Origin: Brevibacillus sp. SYP-B805
GTDB lineage: Bacteria; Bacillota; Bacilli; Brevibacillales; Brevibacillaceae
Assembly (NCBI RefSeq): GCF_011059135.1
Contig: NZ_JAALGD010000002.1
Coordinates: 1-64,000 of the forward strand
DNA length: 64,000 bases
Direction of reading: 5' to 3'
In this document: positions 36,801 through 45,505 of the stretch, piece after piece
How positions within the stretch are numbered: the first letter of the stretch is position 1
Layout: each line of letters starts with the position of its first letter
Notes under the pieces: model-generated
What the model saw: the letters and a program-made list of their open reading frames with translations, nothing else
Told to the model about the DNA's origin: nothing
Databases searched by the model: none
Program-made: the position numbers and the translations under genes

Positions 36801-37958
36801 CTATCCAATGCGGCGGACAAACCGCTCCAGCCGGTTCATCCCCTCTTCCAACTGCGCCATGGAGTAGGCGTAGGAGATCCGGATGTATCCTTCCCCGAAC
36901 GCCGAAAAAGCATCCCCCGGGACGACCGCCAGCTTTTCGGTCTCCAGCAGTTTGGTCGCGAAGTCGAAGGAGCCCATGCCAAACTTCCGCACAGAGGGGA
37001 AGATGTAAAATGCGCCCTGGGGTTTGGTCACTTCCAGGCCCATGGCCGCCAGCCGGTCATAAACATAGTCTCTGCGCTTCCCATACGCCTCTTTCATCGG
37101 CTCCGCATCGTCCGCTCCGCTGGTCAGGGCTTCCAGCGCCGCATACTGGCTGATCGAGCTTGCGCATGAGACGTTATATTGATGGACCTTCACCATCTGT
37201 TCCGTCAGATAGGCCGGGGCGAAGGTAAAGCCGATCCGCCAGCCGGTCATCGAATGGGACTTGGACAAGCCGTTGATCACGATGGTTTTCTCCCGCATGC
37301 CCGGAAATGATGCGATGGAGCAGTGGGGCTGTCCATAGATCAGTTCGCTGTAAATCTCATCCGAAATGACGAAGATCTCCCTGTCTTTCAACAATTCAGC
37401 AATCTCGCCCAGTTCCTCTGCCGCCATCACGCAGCCGGTCGGGTTGGAAGGATACGGCAGGATGACGCAGCGGGTCTTGTCCGTTAGGCAGTCCTGCAAC
37501 AGCTGCGCGCTCAGCTTGAAGCCATTCCCCCTCGTATCCGCATAGACCGGCACGGCGCCGCACAGCCGGATCAAGGGCTCGTATCCGGGGTAAACCGGCC
37601 CCGGCAGAATCACCTCGCAGCCTTCCTCCAGAATGGTGCGCATGGCGATGTCCAACGCCTGGCTGGCCCCGATGGTCACAATGATTTCATTTGCCGGATC
37701 GTAGGTCAGCCTGTACTTGTTCTTCATGTAACCGCTGGCCGCCTGGCGCAGTTCGGGCAGTCCCGCGTTGGGCGTGTAGACGGTTCGGTTGTTCCCGATA
37801 GCGGTGACGGCCGCTTCCTTGATATGCTCCGGGGTTTCAAAATCGGGCTGCCCGATGGTTAACGAGATCGCGTCCGGAACCTGGGCAACCATGTTGGCAA
37901 ACCTGCGGATGCCGGAGATTTGGATCTCTCTTACCCGTTGATTGATCAGATGACGCAC
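36801..37958 (-). CDS. Class I/II PLP aminotransferase (PatA-like)
   Basis: A 385-residue fold-type I aminotransferase. The PLP-binding Lys233 lies in INGLSKSHSMTGWRIGF; GASQALD, YPSNPTG and SDEIYSELIY are the cofactor-binding words, and RISYAYS near the C-terminus supplies the substrate-carboxylate Arg. It is closest in style to PatA (N-acetyl-L,L-diaminopimelate or aromatic aminotransferases); the substrate is not certain. GTG start with a weak AGGT site 7 bases upstream. Confidence 0.9.
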   Translation of the reverse strand: MRHLINQRVREIQISGIRRFANMVAQVPDAISLTIGQPDFETPEHIKEAAVTAIGNNRTVYTPNAGLPELRQAASGYMKNKYRLTYDPANEIIVTIGASQALDIAMRTILEEGCEVILPGPVYPGYEPLIRLCGAVPVYADTRGNGFKLSAQLLQDCLTDKTRCVILPYPSNPTGCVMAAEELGEIAELLKDREIFVISDEIYSELIYGQPHCSIASFPGMREKTIVINGLSKSHSMTGWRIGFTFAPAYLTEQMVKVHQYNVSCASSISQYAALEALTSGADDAEPMKEAYGKRRDYVYDRLAAMGLEVTKPQGAFYIFPSVRKFGMGSFDFATKLLETEKLAVVPGDAFSAFGEGYIRISYAYSMAQLEEGMNRLERFVRRIG

Positions 37959-38008
37959 GGTGGGTACCTACTTTCTCTTCTTCGTTTTCCCCTTGATCAT
38001 ACCATATT

Positions 38009-39241
38009 TCAGATCGCCCAGTTACCCTTGCGGAAAATCGGCTCGCGCATCCCCTCCGCCGTCTCGCCGTCAATCTCCATGTCGGCGGAACCGATCATGA
38101 AGTCGGAGTGGGCGCTGCTGATATTCGCTCCGCAGCGGGCCAGTTCCTCGCCCGTCATCCGTGTCCCGCCCTCCAGGCAGACCGGATAGGCATTGCCGAT
38201 CGCCAAGTGGCAGGAAGCGTTCTCGTCATACAGGGTGTCGTAAAAGAGGATGTTCATTTCGGAGATCGGAGAGTGGTGGGGAACAAGGGCGATTTCTCCC
38301 AGATAGTGTGCCCCCTCGTCGGTTTCAATCAGGTTTTTCAACGCTTCCCGTCCCGTTTCGGCCGAAAAGTCGACGATGCGCCCGTTTTCGAAGCGCAGCG
38401 TAAAACGGTCGATCAGGCTGCCGCCGTAATTGAGCGGCTTCGTGCTCGTCACCACGCCGTTTACCCCATCCTTCTTCGGCATCGTGAACACCTCTTCGGT
38501 CGGAAGGTTGGGGACAAAGACCGTACCGTTTTCCCCTCGCCAGGGTCCGCCATTCCAGACATGCAGTTCGGGGAGATCGACGGCCAGCTCCGTTCCCGGC
38601 GCCTTGAAATGGAGGCGTCTGTATCTTTTGCGGTTCAGGTAATCCCGTTTCCGGACAAGCTGGGCAAGATGGTCCTGCCACGCCTGTACGGGATCGTCGC
38701 TGTCGATGCGGTTCGCCCGAAAGACCGCCTGCCACAGTTTCTCCATCCGGGCGTTTTCGTCCAGTTCAGGAAAAACGCGGGCGGCCCAATCGGGCGACGG
38801 GACTGCGACGATCGCCCAGCATACCCTGCCGGTTCGGGTGTATTGGCGCAAAGAACCCAGCACGCCGGCATCGGCCTTCATCTGCAGCGCCGCTCTTTGC
38901 GGGTCCGCCCCCTTCAGCAGATCGGCATTGCGCGAAACAACGGTCAGAAACGCGGCGCCTTCCCTGGCATATTGCTCCAGCATCTCCGCCTTCCACGCGG
39001 GAAACTGGGCAAGCGATTCCTGCGGAGCATGCAGGACGCGCAGCCGGCGGACCTGATCATCCTCCCAGTCCACATAAACCTGCCTGGCCCCGGCTTCATA
39101 GGCCGCCTTTACGGCCGTTCTCACGAATTCCGCCGTGGTGATGGGCGCCCGGATCACCAGCGTTTGTCCGGCCTGCAGGTTGACCCCCACTTTCAACGCA
39201 AGCTGCGCATATTTTTCCAAAGAATGAACAAAGTCGCTCAT
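38009..39241 (-). CDS. M29 family aminopeptidase
   Basis: A 410-residue cytosolic metallo-aminopeptidase of the thermophilic M29 (AmpS/aminopeptidase T) family, with broad specificity for N-terminal residues. The two-metal ligands are represented by NLPTEEVFTMP, LGEIALVPHHSPI, the acidic and His-bearing FYDTLYDENASCHLAIG and SAHSDFMIG. The N-terminal domain (about 1-190) is the typical alpha/beta cap. It ends 50 bases before the aminotransferase gene; the two may be cotranscribed. Confidence 0.93.
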   Translation of the reverse strand: MSDFVHSLEKYAQLALKVGVNLQAGQTLVIRAPITTAEFVRTAVKAAYEAGARQVYVDWEDDQVRRLRVLHAPQESLAQFPAWKAEMLEQYAREGAAFLTVVSRNADLLKGADPQRAALQMKADAGVLGSLRQYTRTGRVCWAIVAVPSPDWAARVFPELDENARMEKLWQAVFRANRIDSDDPVQAWQDHLAQLVRKRDYLNRKRYRRLHFKAPGTELAVDLPELHVWNGGPWRGENGTVFVPNLPTEEVFTMPKKDGVNGVVTSTKPLNYGGSLIDRFTLRFENGRIVDFSAETGREALKNLIETDEGAHYLGEIALVPHHSPISEMNILFYDTLYDENASCHLAIGNAYPVCLEGGTRMTGEELARCGANISSAHSDFMIGSADMEIDGETAEGMREPIFRKGNWAI

Positions 39242-39327
39242 GGCAGACCCCTCTCTCCCTTGTGTTAACCTTCTCCTGGAGAAAGTTCGGCACGGTCTGC
39301 CGGGATTCCTGTCAAAAATTTTTTATC

Positions 39328-40668
39328 CTATTTCACATGATCCAGCACATTTTGGATGACGACCAAGGAATCCTGCCGGGGGAAAAGATGATATTCATTT
39401 TTGACCGCTTGATAGACGGCATTCAACGCTTTCGCCCCGCGCGTCTTGCGATAGCTTGCGATCACCTGCGCGAAACGGGGATTGTGAATCAGATCGGTGC
39501 TCCAATTCCAGATGCGCGGTTTCATCACGTCCAGCCGTTTCTTTTGCAGTTCCAGCTGGATTCTGGCGTTGGTATCCGCGATCATCCTGGCTTTCGTCTG
39601 TTCCAGCTGCTGTTTAAAGGACGGGTTGTTCAACAGGGTGGGCCGGCGTGCCACATATTGGCTGTACGGCTGCCCGTTCACATAGAGAAAACATTCGGCA
39701 CAAATCACATCATTCGCCCCGCCGGTCTGATAGTACTGCCATTTGCCATCCACCCATTTGGACGGCAGCAGCCGCTGGACGTACATAAAGAGCAGCCGAT
39801 AAGGATACTCGCCGACCACGTCATTGGGTCCAGGTGTCATTTGCAGGCGCACATCCGGATAGACGTTGCCGCGCGGGTCGACATCAAAGCCGGGCAGCCC
39901 CACTTCGATGGCCCAACGAACCGCAATATCCTGCGTATCCAGCGGCGCTACGCTTCCCTTGTACGGCCGCACCTCATGCAACGCACGATACAGCACATTG
40001 GCCACAAACGTTTTGGTGGCCGGTTCCATGATACGCTCGCCCGCCACTTCTTCGGGCAGCACGAAGCCCGCGTCAATCAGCGCCTGGACGCGGGCCCGCA
40101 TCTCGATTTCGCCGCGCTGCCGATGGAGATTGCCTGCTTCCTGAGCGTAAGGCGCGTACTTGTCCTGCAGCTCCTTCAACCGCTTCTCCCATTCTTCCGG
40201 AGGCAGCGTTGCCCGCCCCTCGCTCAACCTGGCGATTTCCCGATCGTACCCGTCTCTCTTTGCTACCGTTTCGGCAATTCGCTTGTTCATCTCATCCGGC
40301 CGGTAGCCTTCCGGATAGACAGGGGGAAGCCCGCCGATTGTATCGAACAGTTGAAACAGGAAGCCGATTTTCAACGTTTCCCATTTATCCACGGTCGCCA
40401 TGATTTTCTCCGGGGTGTATCCGCCGTTCGTATCATCAAAATAGGTGCCGAGCGTGTACGCGTGCACTTTCTTCACGGGGTCCGGGAAATCATCGCGGAT
40501 GGTCGTGAAGGTGACCAGTTGACTCACATTTGGGGGAAGTTTATATGTAAATAGATAAGGACTTGCCTGGGCATGGGCGTTGGGGATGGGCATTGCGGGA
40601 ATGATCGCCATGAAACCGAGACTCCCCACCATCAGGCTCAGGATCAGGATTTTTCGCAGCATCATCAT
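39328..40668 (-). CDS. Exported protein of unknown function
   Basis: About 446 residues, not recognised. A signal peptide at ~1-34 ends PNAHAQA. After it come a region with KLPPNVSQLVTF, a charged coiled coil (about 125-195, RIAETVAKRDGYDREI...), and a region rich in Trp/Tyr (WVDGKWQYYQTGG) with two cysteines in CAECFLYVN. The C-terminus is helical and basic. Three adjacent ATG codons (40668, 40665, 40662) are possible starts, after AAAGGTG. No neighbour explains it: it lies divergently from corA. It could be a periplasm-like wall-space protein; the function is open. Confidence 0.65.
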   Translation of the reverse strand: MMMLRKILILSLMVGSLGFMAIIPAMPIPNAHAQASPYLFTYKLPPNVSQLVTFTTIRDDFPDPVKKVHAYTLGTYFDDTNGGYTPEKIMATVDKWETLKIGFLFQLFDTIGGLPPVYPEGYRPDEMNKRIAETVAKRDGYDREIARLSEGRATLPPEEWEKRLKELQDKYAPYAQEAGNLHRQRGEIEMRARVQALIDAGFVLPEEVAGERIMEPATKTFVANVLYRALHEVRPYKGSVAPLDTQDIAVRWAIEVGLPGFDVDPRGNVYPDVRLQMTPGPNDVVGEYPYRLLFMYVQRLLPSKWVDGKWQYYQTGGANDVICAECFLYVNGQPYSQYVARRPTLLNNPSFKQQLEQTKARMIADTNARIQLELQKKRLDVMKPRIWNWSTDLIHNPRFAQVIASYRKTRGAKALNAVYQAVKNEYHLFPRQDSLVVIQNVLDHVK

Positions 40669-40764
40669 CACCTTTATCACCTTTTCGTTTCTTTCTCATT
40701 CTTTGACGACAGATCCGGTGAAACGTTTCTCCATGGTTTTCATGACCGTAAAGGAGGTTTGCGC

Positions 40765-41721
40765 TTGATACACACGCTGGCCGCAACCCAAGAAGGCACC
40801 CTGCTGTTTGATCTGCCCATCGACCGGCTCAATGACCCCGACATTGCCTGGTACTGGGTGGATTTTGACCAACCTGCCGAACAGGAGACCAACCTGCTGG
40901 CTGATTTTTTCCGCTTTCACCCGCTCGCCATCGAGGATTGTCTCCACTTCCTGCAGCGACCCAAGCTGGACCATTATGACGGCTACACCTTCTTCGTCGT
41001 CCATGCGCTCAATCAGATGACAATGGAGGCCGAGGAGGTCGACCTGTTTGTCGGTTCCCGCTTTGTGGTCAGCTTCCACAAGACACCGTCGGCGGAAATC
41101 GAGCTGATCCGAAGCCGGATACGTGCGTCCGAAAACCATGTTCCCAAGGGGCCGCTTGCCATCGCCTATACCATCATGGACAAGCTGGTCGACAACTATT
41201 TTCCGACCATGTACAAGCTGGAAGACGAGCTGGGGGAAATCGAGGAGAACACGCAGGGAAAAACGATCCGCCAGCTGATGGACCAACTGTTTCGCATCCG
41301 CGGAGAGCTGCTGCATCTGCGCCGCACCATCGTGCCGATGCGGGATCTACTCTACCGGATCATCAACTCCGAGTCACTCTCCCAATCCCGGGAACAGCGC
41401 GCCTACTTTACCGACATTTACGATCACCTGCTCAAGCTGACGGAAATGCTCGAATCCAACCGGGAGATGACGGCCGACATGCGGGACAGCTATCTCTCGC
41501 TCAACTCCAACCGGATGAACAGCATCATGATGACCCTGACCGTCATCACCACCATCTTCATGCCGCTTACCTTTATCGCCGGCATTTACGGGATGAACTT
41601 TTCGTACATGCCGGAGTTGAACTGGCGTTATGGCTACTTTGCCGTGCTGGGGGTCATGGCGGTTGTCGGTTTCAGCATGTACGCCTGGTTCCGGAAAAAA
41701 GGATGGTTTGACAACCGGTAG
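40765..41721 (+). CDS. corA: CorA family magnesium/cobalt transporter
   Basis: A 318-residue CorA-type divalent cation channel of standard length. A long soluble N-terminal domain (1-250) is followed by the stalk helix and two C-terminal membrane helices, with the signature YGMNFSYMPEL between them. The C-terminal basic tail is FRKKGWFDNR. The start is the TTG at 40765, 7 bases after AAGGAGG; no ATG fits the domain start, and the upstream frame is antisense to the unknown exported protein. Confidence 0.95.
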   Translation: MIHTLAATQEGTLLFDLPIDRLNDPDIAWYWVDFDQPAEQETNLLADFFRFHPLAIEDCLHFLQRPKLDHYDGYTFFVVHALNQMTMEAEEVDLFVGSRFVVSFHKTPSAEIELIRSRIRASENHVPKGPLAIAYTIMDKLVDNYFPTMYKLEDELGEIEENTQGKTIRQLMDQLFRIRGELLHLRRTIVPMRDLLYRIINSESLSQSREQRAYFTDIYDHLLKLTEMLESNREMTADMRDSYLSLNSNRMNSIMMTLTVITTIFMPLTFIAGIYGMNFSYMPELNWRYGYFAVLGVMAVVGFSMYAWFRKKGWFDNR

Positions 41722-41724
41722 TTC

Positions 41725-41761
41725 CATAAAGAAAACGCCCTTGCACCAGGCAAAGGCGTTT
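41725..41761 (-). terminator. Rho-independent terminator of ddl
   Basis: On the minus strand AAACGCCTTTG and CAAGGGCGTTT pair, followed by TCTTTATGG. It also sits just after the convergent corA stop. Confidence 0.75.
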
Positions 41762-41775
41762 GAGCACTGCATCCT

Positions 41776-42894
41776 TTAATCCAGCTCCTCGGCTGCGATG
41801 ATATTTTGCTGTTTGTCCGCATGCCGTTCGATGGCAAGCTGCACGAGACGGTCGATCAATTCGGCATAGCCGATCCCCGCCGCCTGGAAGAGCATCGGGT
41901 ACATGCTGTACGGCGTAAATCCCGGCATGGTATTGATCTCGTTGATGTAGAGCCGGTCGTTCTCTTCATTCCAGAAGAAATCCACGCGAGACAATCCGGA
42001 GCCGTCGATCGCCTGAAAAGCCTTGACCGCCATCTCCCGGATGCCCTCCGCGACGTGCGCCGGGATTTGGGCCGGGATTTGCAGCTCCGTGCCTGCCCCT
42101 TTGTACTTGGCTTCATAATCGTAAAATTCCTTGGCGGCGATCACTTCACCCACCACGGAGGTGATCACCTGTTCATTGCCGAGGACGCCGATCTCCAGCT
42201 CTCGCGCCTTGACGTACTGCTCCACGATGATCCGGCGGTCAAACCTGGCCGCCAGCTGAAGGGCATTCACCAGCTCTTCCGGCGTCTTGGCCTTGGAAAT
42301 GCCGACGCTGGACCCCATGTTGGCCGGTTTGACAAAGCACGGATATCCCAGTTCGCGTTCAATCTGGTCGACGATGCCCTGCAGGTCGCTTTGCAGCCGG
42401 GAGCGCAGCACACCCACATAGTTCACCTGCGGCAATCCGGCCTGCGCAAACACATTTTTCATCATCCACTTGTCCATTCCCACGGCGGACGCAAGCACCC
42501 CCGCCCCCACATACGGGATGTCAGCCAATTCCAACAGCCCCTGAAGCGTACCGTCTTCTCCATTTGGCCCGTGAATGACCGGAAAGATCACATCCACCTC
42601 TCTGCCCAATGCCAACACGGGAGCAGCTTTTCCGCCACCCGCCTGCTGCAGGGCCCCTTCCGCCATACCTGTACCGGCTGCAGATTCCGCCAGCCGCAGC
42701 ATCTCGACATGGGTGATCTGTCCTGCTGCCGGTTTCCCTTTGACCCATGTGCCGTCCAGCTGCACATGAACGGGCGTAATCTCATACTTCTCGGGATCTA
42801 CCGCGTTGATGATGGACAGGGCGGTTCTAAGCGACACCTCATGCTCCGACGATTTGCCCCCGTAGATGATCCCGAGCCGGATTTTGTTCCCCAT
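41776..42894 (-). CDS. ddl: D-alanine--D-alanine ligase
   Basis: A 372-residue ATP-grasp ligase making D-Ala-D-Ala for peptidoglycan. IIYGGKSSEHEVS (9-21), VFPVIHGPNGEDGT, the ATP-grasp CFVKPANMGSSVGI and the C-terminal INEINTMPGFTPYSMYP are present. The omega-loop EFYDYEAKY keeps the Tyr of D-Ala:D-Ala enzymes rather than a D-lactate-type substitution, so it is not a VanA-type resistance enzyme. Residues ~65-95 (GTGMAEGALQQAGGGK) form a Gly/Ala-rich insertion before the conserved VLALGREVDVIFPV. Confidence 0.96.
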   Translation of the reverse strand: MGNKIRLGIIYGGKSSEHEVSLRTALSIINAVDPEKYEITPVHVQLDGTWVKGKPAAGQITHVEMLRLAESAAGTGMAEGALQQAGGGKAAPVLALGREVDVIFPVIHGPNGEDGTLQGLLELADIPYVGAGVLASAVGMDKWMMKNVFAQAGLPQVNYVGVLRSRLQSDLQGIVDQIERELGYPCFVKPANMGSSVGISKAKTPEELVNALQLAARFDRRIIVEQYVKARELEIGVLGNEQVITSVVGEVIAAKEFYDYEAKYKGAGTELQIPAQIPAHVAEGIREMAVKAFQAIDGSGLSRVDFFWNEENDRLYINEINTMPGFTPYSMYPMLFQAAGIGYAELIDRLVQLAIERHADKQQNIIAAEELD

Positions 42895-43035
42895 TGTGAA
42901 TACTCCTTTCTCCTCTGCCTATCCCGCATGCAGAATCCTTCCCTATGTTATGCACACATGCGGCGATGTGCGCTCTCTCTTGGCAGCGATCATTTTCTCA
43001 GCATACACAATGCGCATGCGGAACACAAGGGTTTC

Positions 43036-43064
43036 TGGACTCACCTTTCGTTTGTGGGTATCAT
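43036..43064 (+). promoter_or_regulatory. Putative promoter of the 163-aa protein gene
   Basis: TGGACT (43036-43041), 17 bases and TATCAT (43059-43064) lie 40 bases before the ATG. It is a moderate SigA match. Confidence 0.4.
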
Positions 43065-43103
43065 ATTGTATGGCAAGTTTTTTCGAAATGGGAGGTATCT
43101 ACC

Positions 43104-43595
43104 ATGAGAGATTATTTGCTGTACTGTACGTATTGTTCTGCGTACACGCTGCTGCACAGCTACGACAAAGAGTCAGGTACCTTTCTCGGAGAATACTCGC
43201 TGCTGCATAATGAATACACGCGCAACAGCGTCATTCTGCACAAGTTCCTCCTCGCCCATCTCGGACACACGCTTCGCACCATCCCTTCCAAAACGGACGA
43301 ATACATGAACATCATCTGTACAGCCACCCATTTCCTCGAAAACGACATCGACAAATACGTCGAAGAGAGTCTGGAACAGGTCCGCTTCCATGAGATGGAC
43401 CGCCGCAGCGAACGGGAGATCGGCAGGGTGCAGCTTCACATCGTCGAGCATCTGCTGCAGCGCGAGCTGGAAAGCTTGACAAACACCAAAGCGGCAACCC
43501 CGGCGGAAGGCCAGGTCCTGCTCGGCAAGGAGCTGGGCATCAAACGGGCGATTGAAGTGCTGAAAGAAGTCCGTTCCGATCGACAATTTGCCTAA
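43104..43595 (+). CDS. Hypothetical 163-residue protein with N-terminal CxxC
   Basis: Not recognised. MRDYLLYCTYCSAY starts it, with two cysteines in a CTYC arrangement; the rest is mostly helical, with many His/Glu/Arg residues (VRFHEMDRRSEREIGRVQLH) and the end VLKEVRSDRQFA. There is no signal peptide or membrane segment. GGGAGG lies 7 bases before the ATG, and a hairpin follows the stop, so it is a single-gene unit between ddl and the DEAD-box helicase. It could bind a metal through the cysteines; that is a guess from the motif alone. Confidence 0.65.
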   Translation: MRDYLLYCTYCSAYTLLHSYDKESGTFLGEYSLLHNEYTRNSVILHKFLLAHLGHTLRTIPSKTDEYMNIICTATHFLENDIDKYVEESLEQVRFHEMDRRSEREIGRVQLHIVEHLLQRELESLTNTKAATPAEGQVLLGKELGIKRAIEVLKEVRSDRQFA

Positions 43596-43597
43596 GG

Positions 43598-43628
43598 AAA
43601 ACACCCCCGTGGAACTCCACGGGGGTTC
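43598..43628. terminator. Bidirectional hairpin between convergent genes
   Basis: AACCCCCGTGGAGTTCCACGGGGGT on the minus strand is an 11-bp stem followed by GTTTTCC. It can end the helicase transcript (minus) and perhaps the 163-aa gene (plus, short T tract). Confidence 0.75.
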
Positions 43629-43695
43629 GTGTGCAGACAAGGTTTGTCCTGTCAGGAGCTCGCGTAGGCCCCATCTCTCCATGCTTCAAACTTTT

Positions 43696-45147
43696 TCATA
43701 GCTTCACCGTTCTTCCTGGGGGTTTGGAGCCGCCGAGCCGCCTGCCTGCTTCCTTCTCACGCGGACGGAACCCGCGTCTCTCCCCGCTCCCTCCGAACTT
43801 CCTTTCAGGCGGCTTGGAGCGTTTCGTCCGCAGCGGCTTTTCCGGTGTCAGCTCGACCGGCACGTCGCTGGTTTCACGGGTCAACAACTTGAGAGCAGCC
43901 GCTACCAGTCTGTTCGCATCGTGCTCGTCCAGCAAGTCATTGGCCAGCGCCACATAGGGGTCCAGCTTCTCCGCTTCCAGGGTATGGACAATCTTTTCCA
44001 CCGCACCCCGCATCTGGCCGCTGATGGCCTCCGCGATGGTCGGGACAGGACGTTTCTTGATCTTCGCCTGATTGATCCGTTCGATAAAATGAAGGTGCTC
44101 GGTTTCCCGCGGGGTGACGAAGGTGGTGGCCACTCCTGTGCGCCCTGCCCGGCCCGTACGTCCCACCCGGTGCACATAGCTTTCCGGATCCTGCGGAATA
44201 TCGAAGTTATAGACATGCGTGACATTGGAGACGTCAAGCCCGCGCGCCGCGACATCGGTCGCGACCAGTATCTCGATCTGCCCTTCGCGAAACTTGCGCA
44301 TCACGGCATCACGCTGATGTTGTGACAGATCCCCGTGCAATCCTTCCGCCAGATATCCACGCTTCTGCAAGGCGGCGGCCAGTTCGTCCACCCTTCTCTT
44401 CGTCCGGCCGAAGATGATGGCAAGATCCGGCCCTTCGATATCAATCAGCCGACAGAGCGTATCAAACTTTTGCAGCTCCGCCACTTCGCAGTAAAATTGC
44501 GCAATCGTCGGCTTCTGCACCACTTTGGGCGTGACGGCGATGTGTTCGGGATGTTTCAGGAATTGATCGGCCAGCTTGCGGATAGGGGCCGGCATGGTGG
44601 CGGAAAAAAGCATGGTTTGGCGATCGGCCGGTACGGCGGTCAAGATCTTCTGGATCTCCTCCAAAAAGCCCATATTGAGCATTTCGTCGGCTTCATCCAG
44701 GACGACGGTATGCACCTCTTGCAACCGGATGGTGCGCCGTTCCAGATGGTCGATCAGGCGGCCCGGCGTCGCAATGATCACATGCGGCCGATTTTTCAAG
44801 GCGCGGATCTGCCGGCCGATATCCTGCCCCCCATAGATGGGCAGATGTCTGACTCCCTTGTGAACCCCGAATTTGGAAAGCTCCTCCGCCACCTGTATCG
44901 CAAGCTCCCGCGTCGGGGCCAGCACCAATCCTTGAATGGCGGGGGAATCGACGTCGATCTTCTCGATCAGCGGGATGGAGAACGCCGCTGTTTTCCCTGT
45001 TCCCGTCTGCGCCTGGCCGATCAGGTCTGCGCCCGACAAGGCGAGCGGTATCACCTTTTCCTGAATCGGCGTGGCTTCTTCAAAGCCCATCTCCGAGATG
45101 GCGCGTGTTACCGAATGATGCAGGTGAAACTCATAAAATGTGGTCAA
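43696..45147 (-). CDS. cshA: DEAD-box RNA helicase (CshA-like)
   Basis: A 483-residue helicase with the Q motif (GFEEATPIQ), Walker A AQTGTGKT (46-53), PTRELA, ATPGRL, DEAD at about residue 155, SAT, and the second-domain HVYNFDIP and [10 protein letters not shown]. The C-terminal ~75 residues are Arg/Gly/Lys-rich and disordered. This is the CshA type of Bacillales, an RNA degradosome/cold-shock helicase (inference from architecture). TTG start, 7 bases after AAGGAG. The 5' region carries a structured stretch (45234-45262). Confidence 0.93.
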   Translation of the reverse strand: MTTFYEFHLHHSVTRAISEMGFEEATPIQEKVIPLALSGADLIGQAQTGTGKTAAFSIPLIEKIDVDSPAIQGLVLAPTRELAIQVAEELSKFGVHKGVRHLPIYGGQDIGRQIRALKNRPHVIIATPGRLIDHLERRTIRLQEVHTVVLDEADEMLNMGFLEEIQKILTAVPADRQTMLFSATMPAPIRKLADQFLKHPEHIAVTPKVVQKPTIAQFYCEVAELQKFDTLCRLIDIEGPDLAIIFGRTKRRVDELAAALQKRGYLAEGLHGDLSQHQRDAVMRKFREGQIEILVATDVAARGLDVSNVTHVYNFDIPQDPESYVHRVGRTGRAGRTGVATTFVTPRETEHLHFIERINQAKIKKRPVPTIAEAISGQMRGAVEKIVHTLEAEKLDPYVALANDLLDEHDANRLVAAALKLLTRETSDVPVELTPEKPLRTKRSKPPERKFGGSGERRGFRPREKEAGRRLGGSKPPGRTVKL

Positions 45148-45233
45148 TAGAATGCTCCTTCCTCTTATCAACAAATGCCTTGGGTGCCGCGAATGCGTTC
45201 CCGATTATTTTTCCTCTTTGGCAACTCCGCCAT

Positions 45234-45262
45234 ACAGATGAAAGGAAAAACGTTCCATCTGT
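45234..45262 (-). other. 5'-UTR hairpin of the helicase gene
   Basis: On the minus strand ACAGATG-N15-CATCTGT is a 7-bp stem with a loop of mixed U and A-rich sequence in the untranslated leader, about 87 bases before the TTG start. A TACAAT-type -10 lies just upstream (at about 45277-45272) but its -35 is poor. The rest of the 45148-45505 stretch holds the terminator at 45364-45403 and the repeat at 45462-45503; between these nothing further is recognised. Confidence 0.5.
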
Positions 45263-45363
45263 GACGCTTCATTGTATCAAACTTTCCTGCAAAAAGAAAC
45301 AAAAATAAAACCGACCTGTCCGTCGTTTTCACGGGCGAATGACGCACCGCCTTTACAGTGCTT

Positions 45364-45403
45364 CAAAAAAAGCGGCATGCTGCCGGTTGGCAACATGCCG
45401 CTT
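45364..45403 (-). terminator. Rho-independent terminator after the rlmI-like gene
   Basis: On the minus strand a long stem AAGCGGCATG plus an inner TGCC/GGCA part, tetraloop-like, is followed by TTTTTTT (45371-45365). It lies ~100 bases beyond the methyltransferase stop, past the hairpin repeat. Confidence 0.85.
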
Positions 45404-45461
45404 GATACGATATCGGAAGTTTACGTTCTATAAAGCATGAAGCGATGTGAGATAAGCTGAG

Positions 45462-45503
45462 GGCCCCGCCCGGCGCAGCGATCGCTTAGGCCGGGCGGGG
45501 TAT
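45462..45503 (-). repeat. Intergenic hairpin repeat, copy 5 (minimal form, opposite orientation)
   Basis: Read on the minus strand it is ACCCCGCCCGGCCTAAGC then GATCGCTG then CGCCGGGCGGGGCCC. The arms CCCCGCCCGGC (45500-45490) and GCCGGGCGGGG (45474-45464) pair over 11 bp. It keeps ACCCCGCC, TAAGC, CGCT and GCGGGG(G)CCC of the other copies, but the stem top has changed from GAC/GTC to CGGC/GCCG on both sides. It is directly 3' of the methyltransferase gene. Confidence 0.65.
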
Positions 45504-45505
45504 TC

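Noticed and set aside
41776-42894. ddl as a glycopeptide-resistance (VanA/VanB) ligase
   Set aside because: The omega loop EFYDYEAKY keeps the Tyr typical of D-Ala-D-Ala ligases, and no vanH or vanX gene is near.
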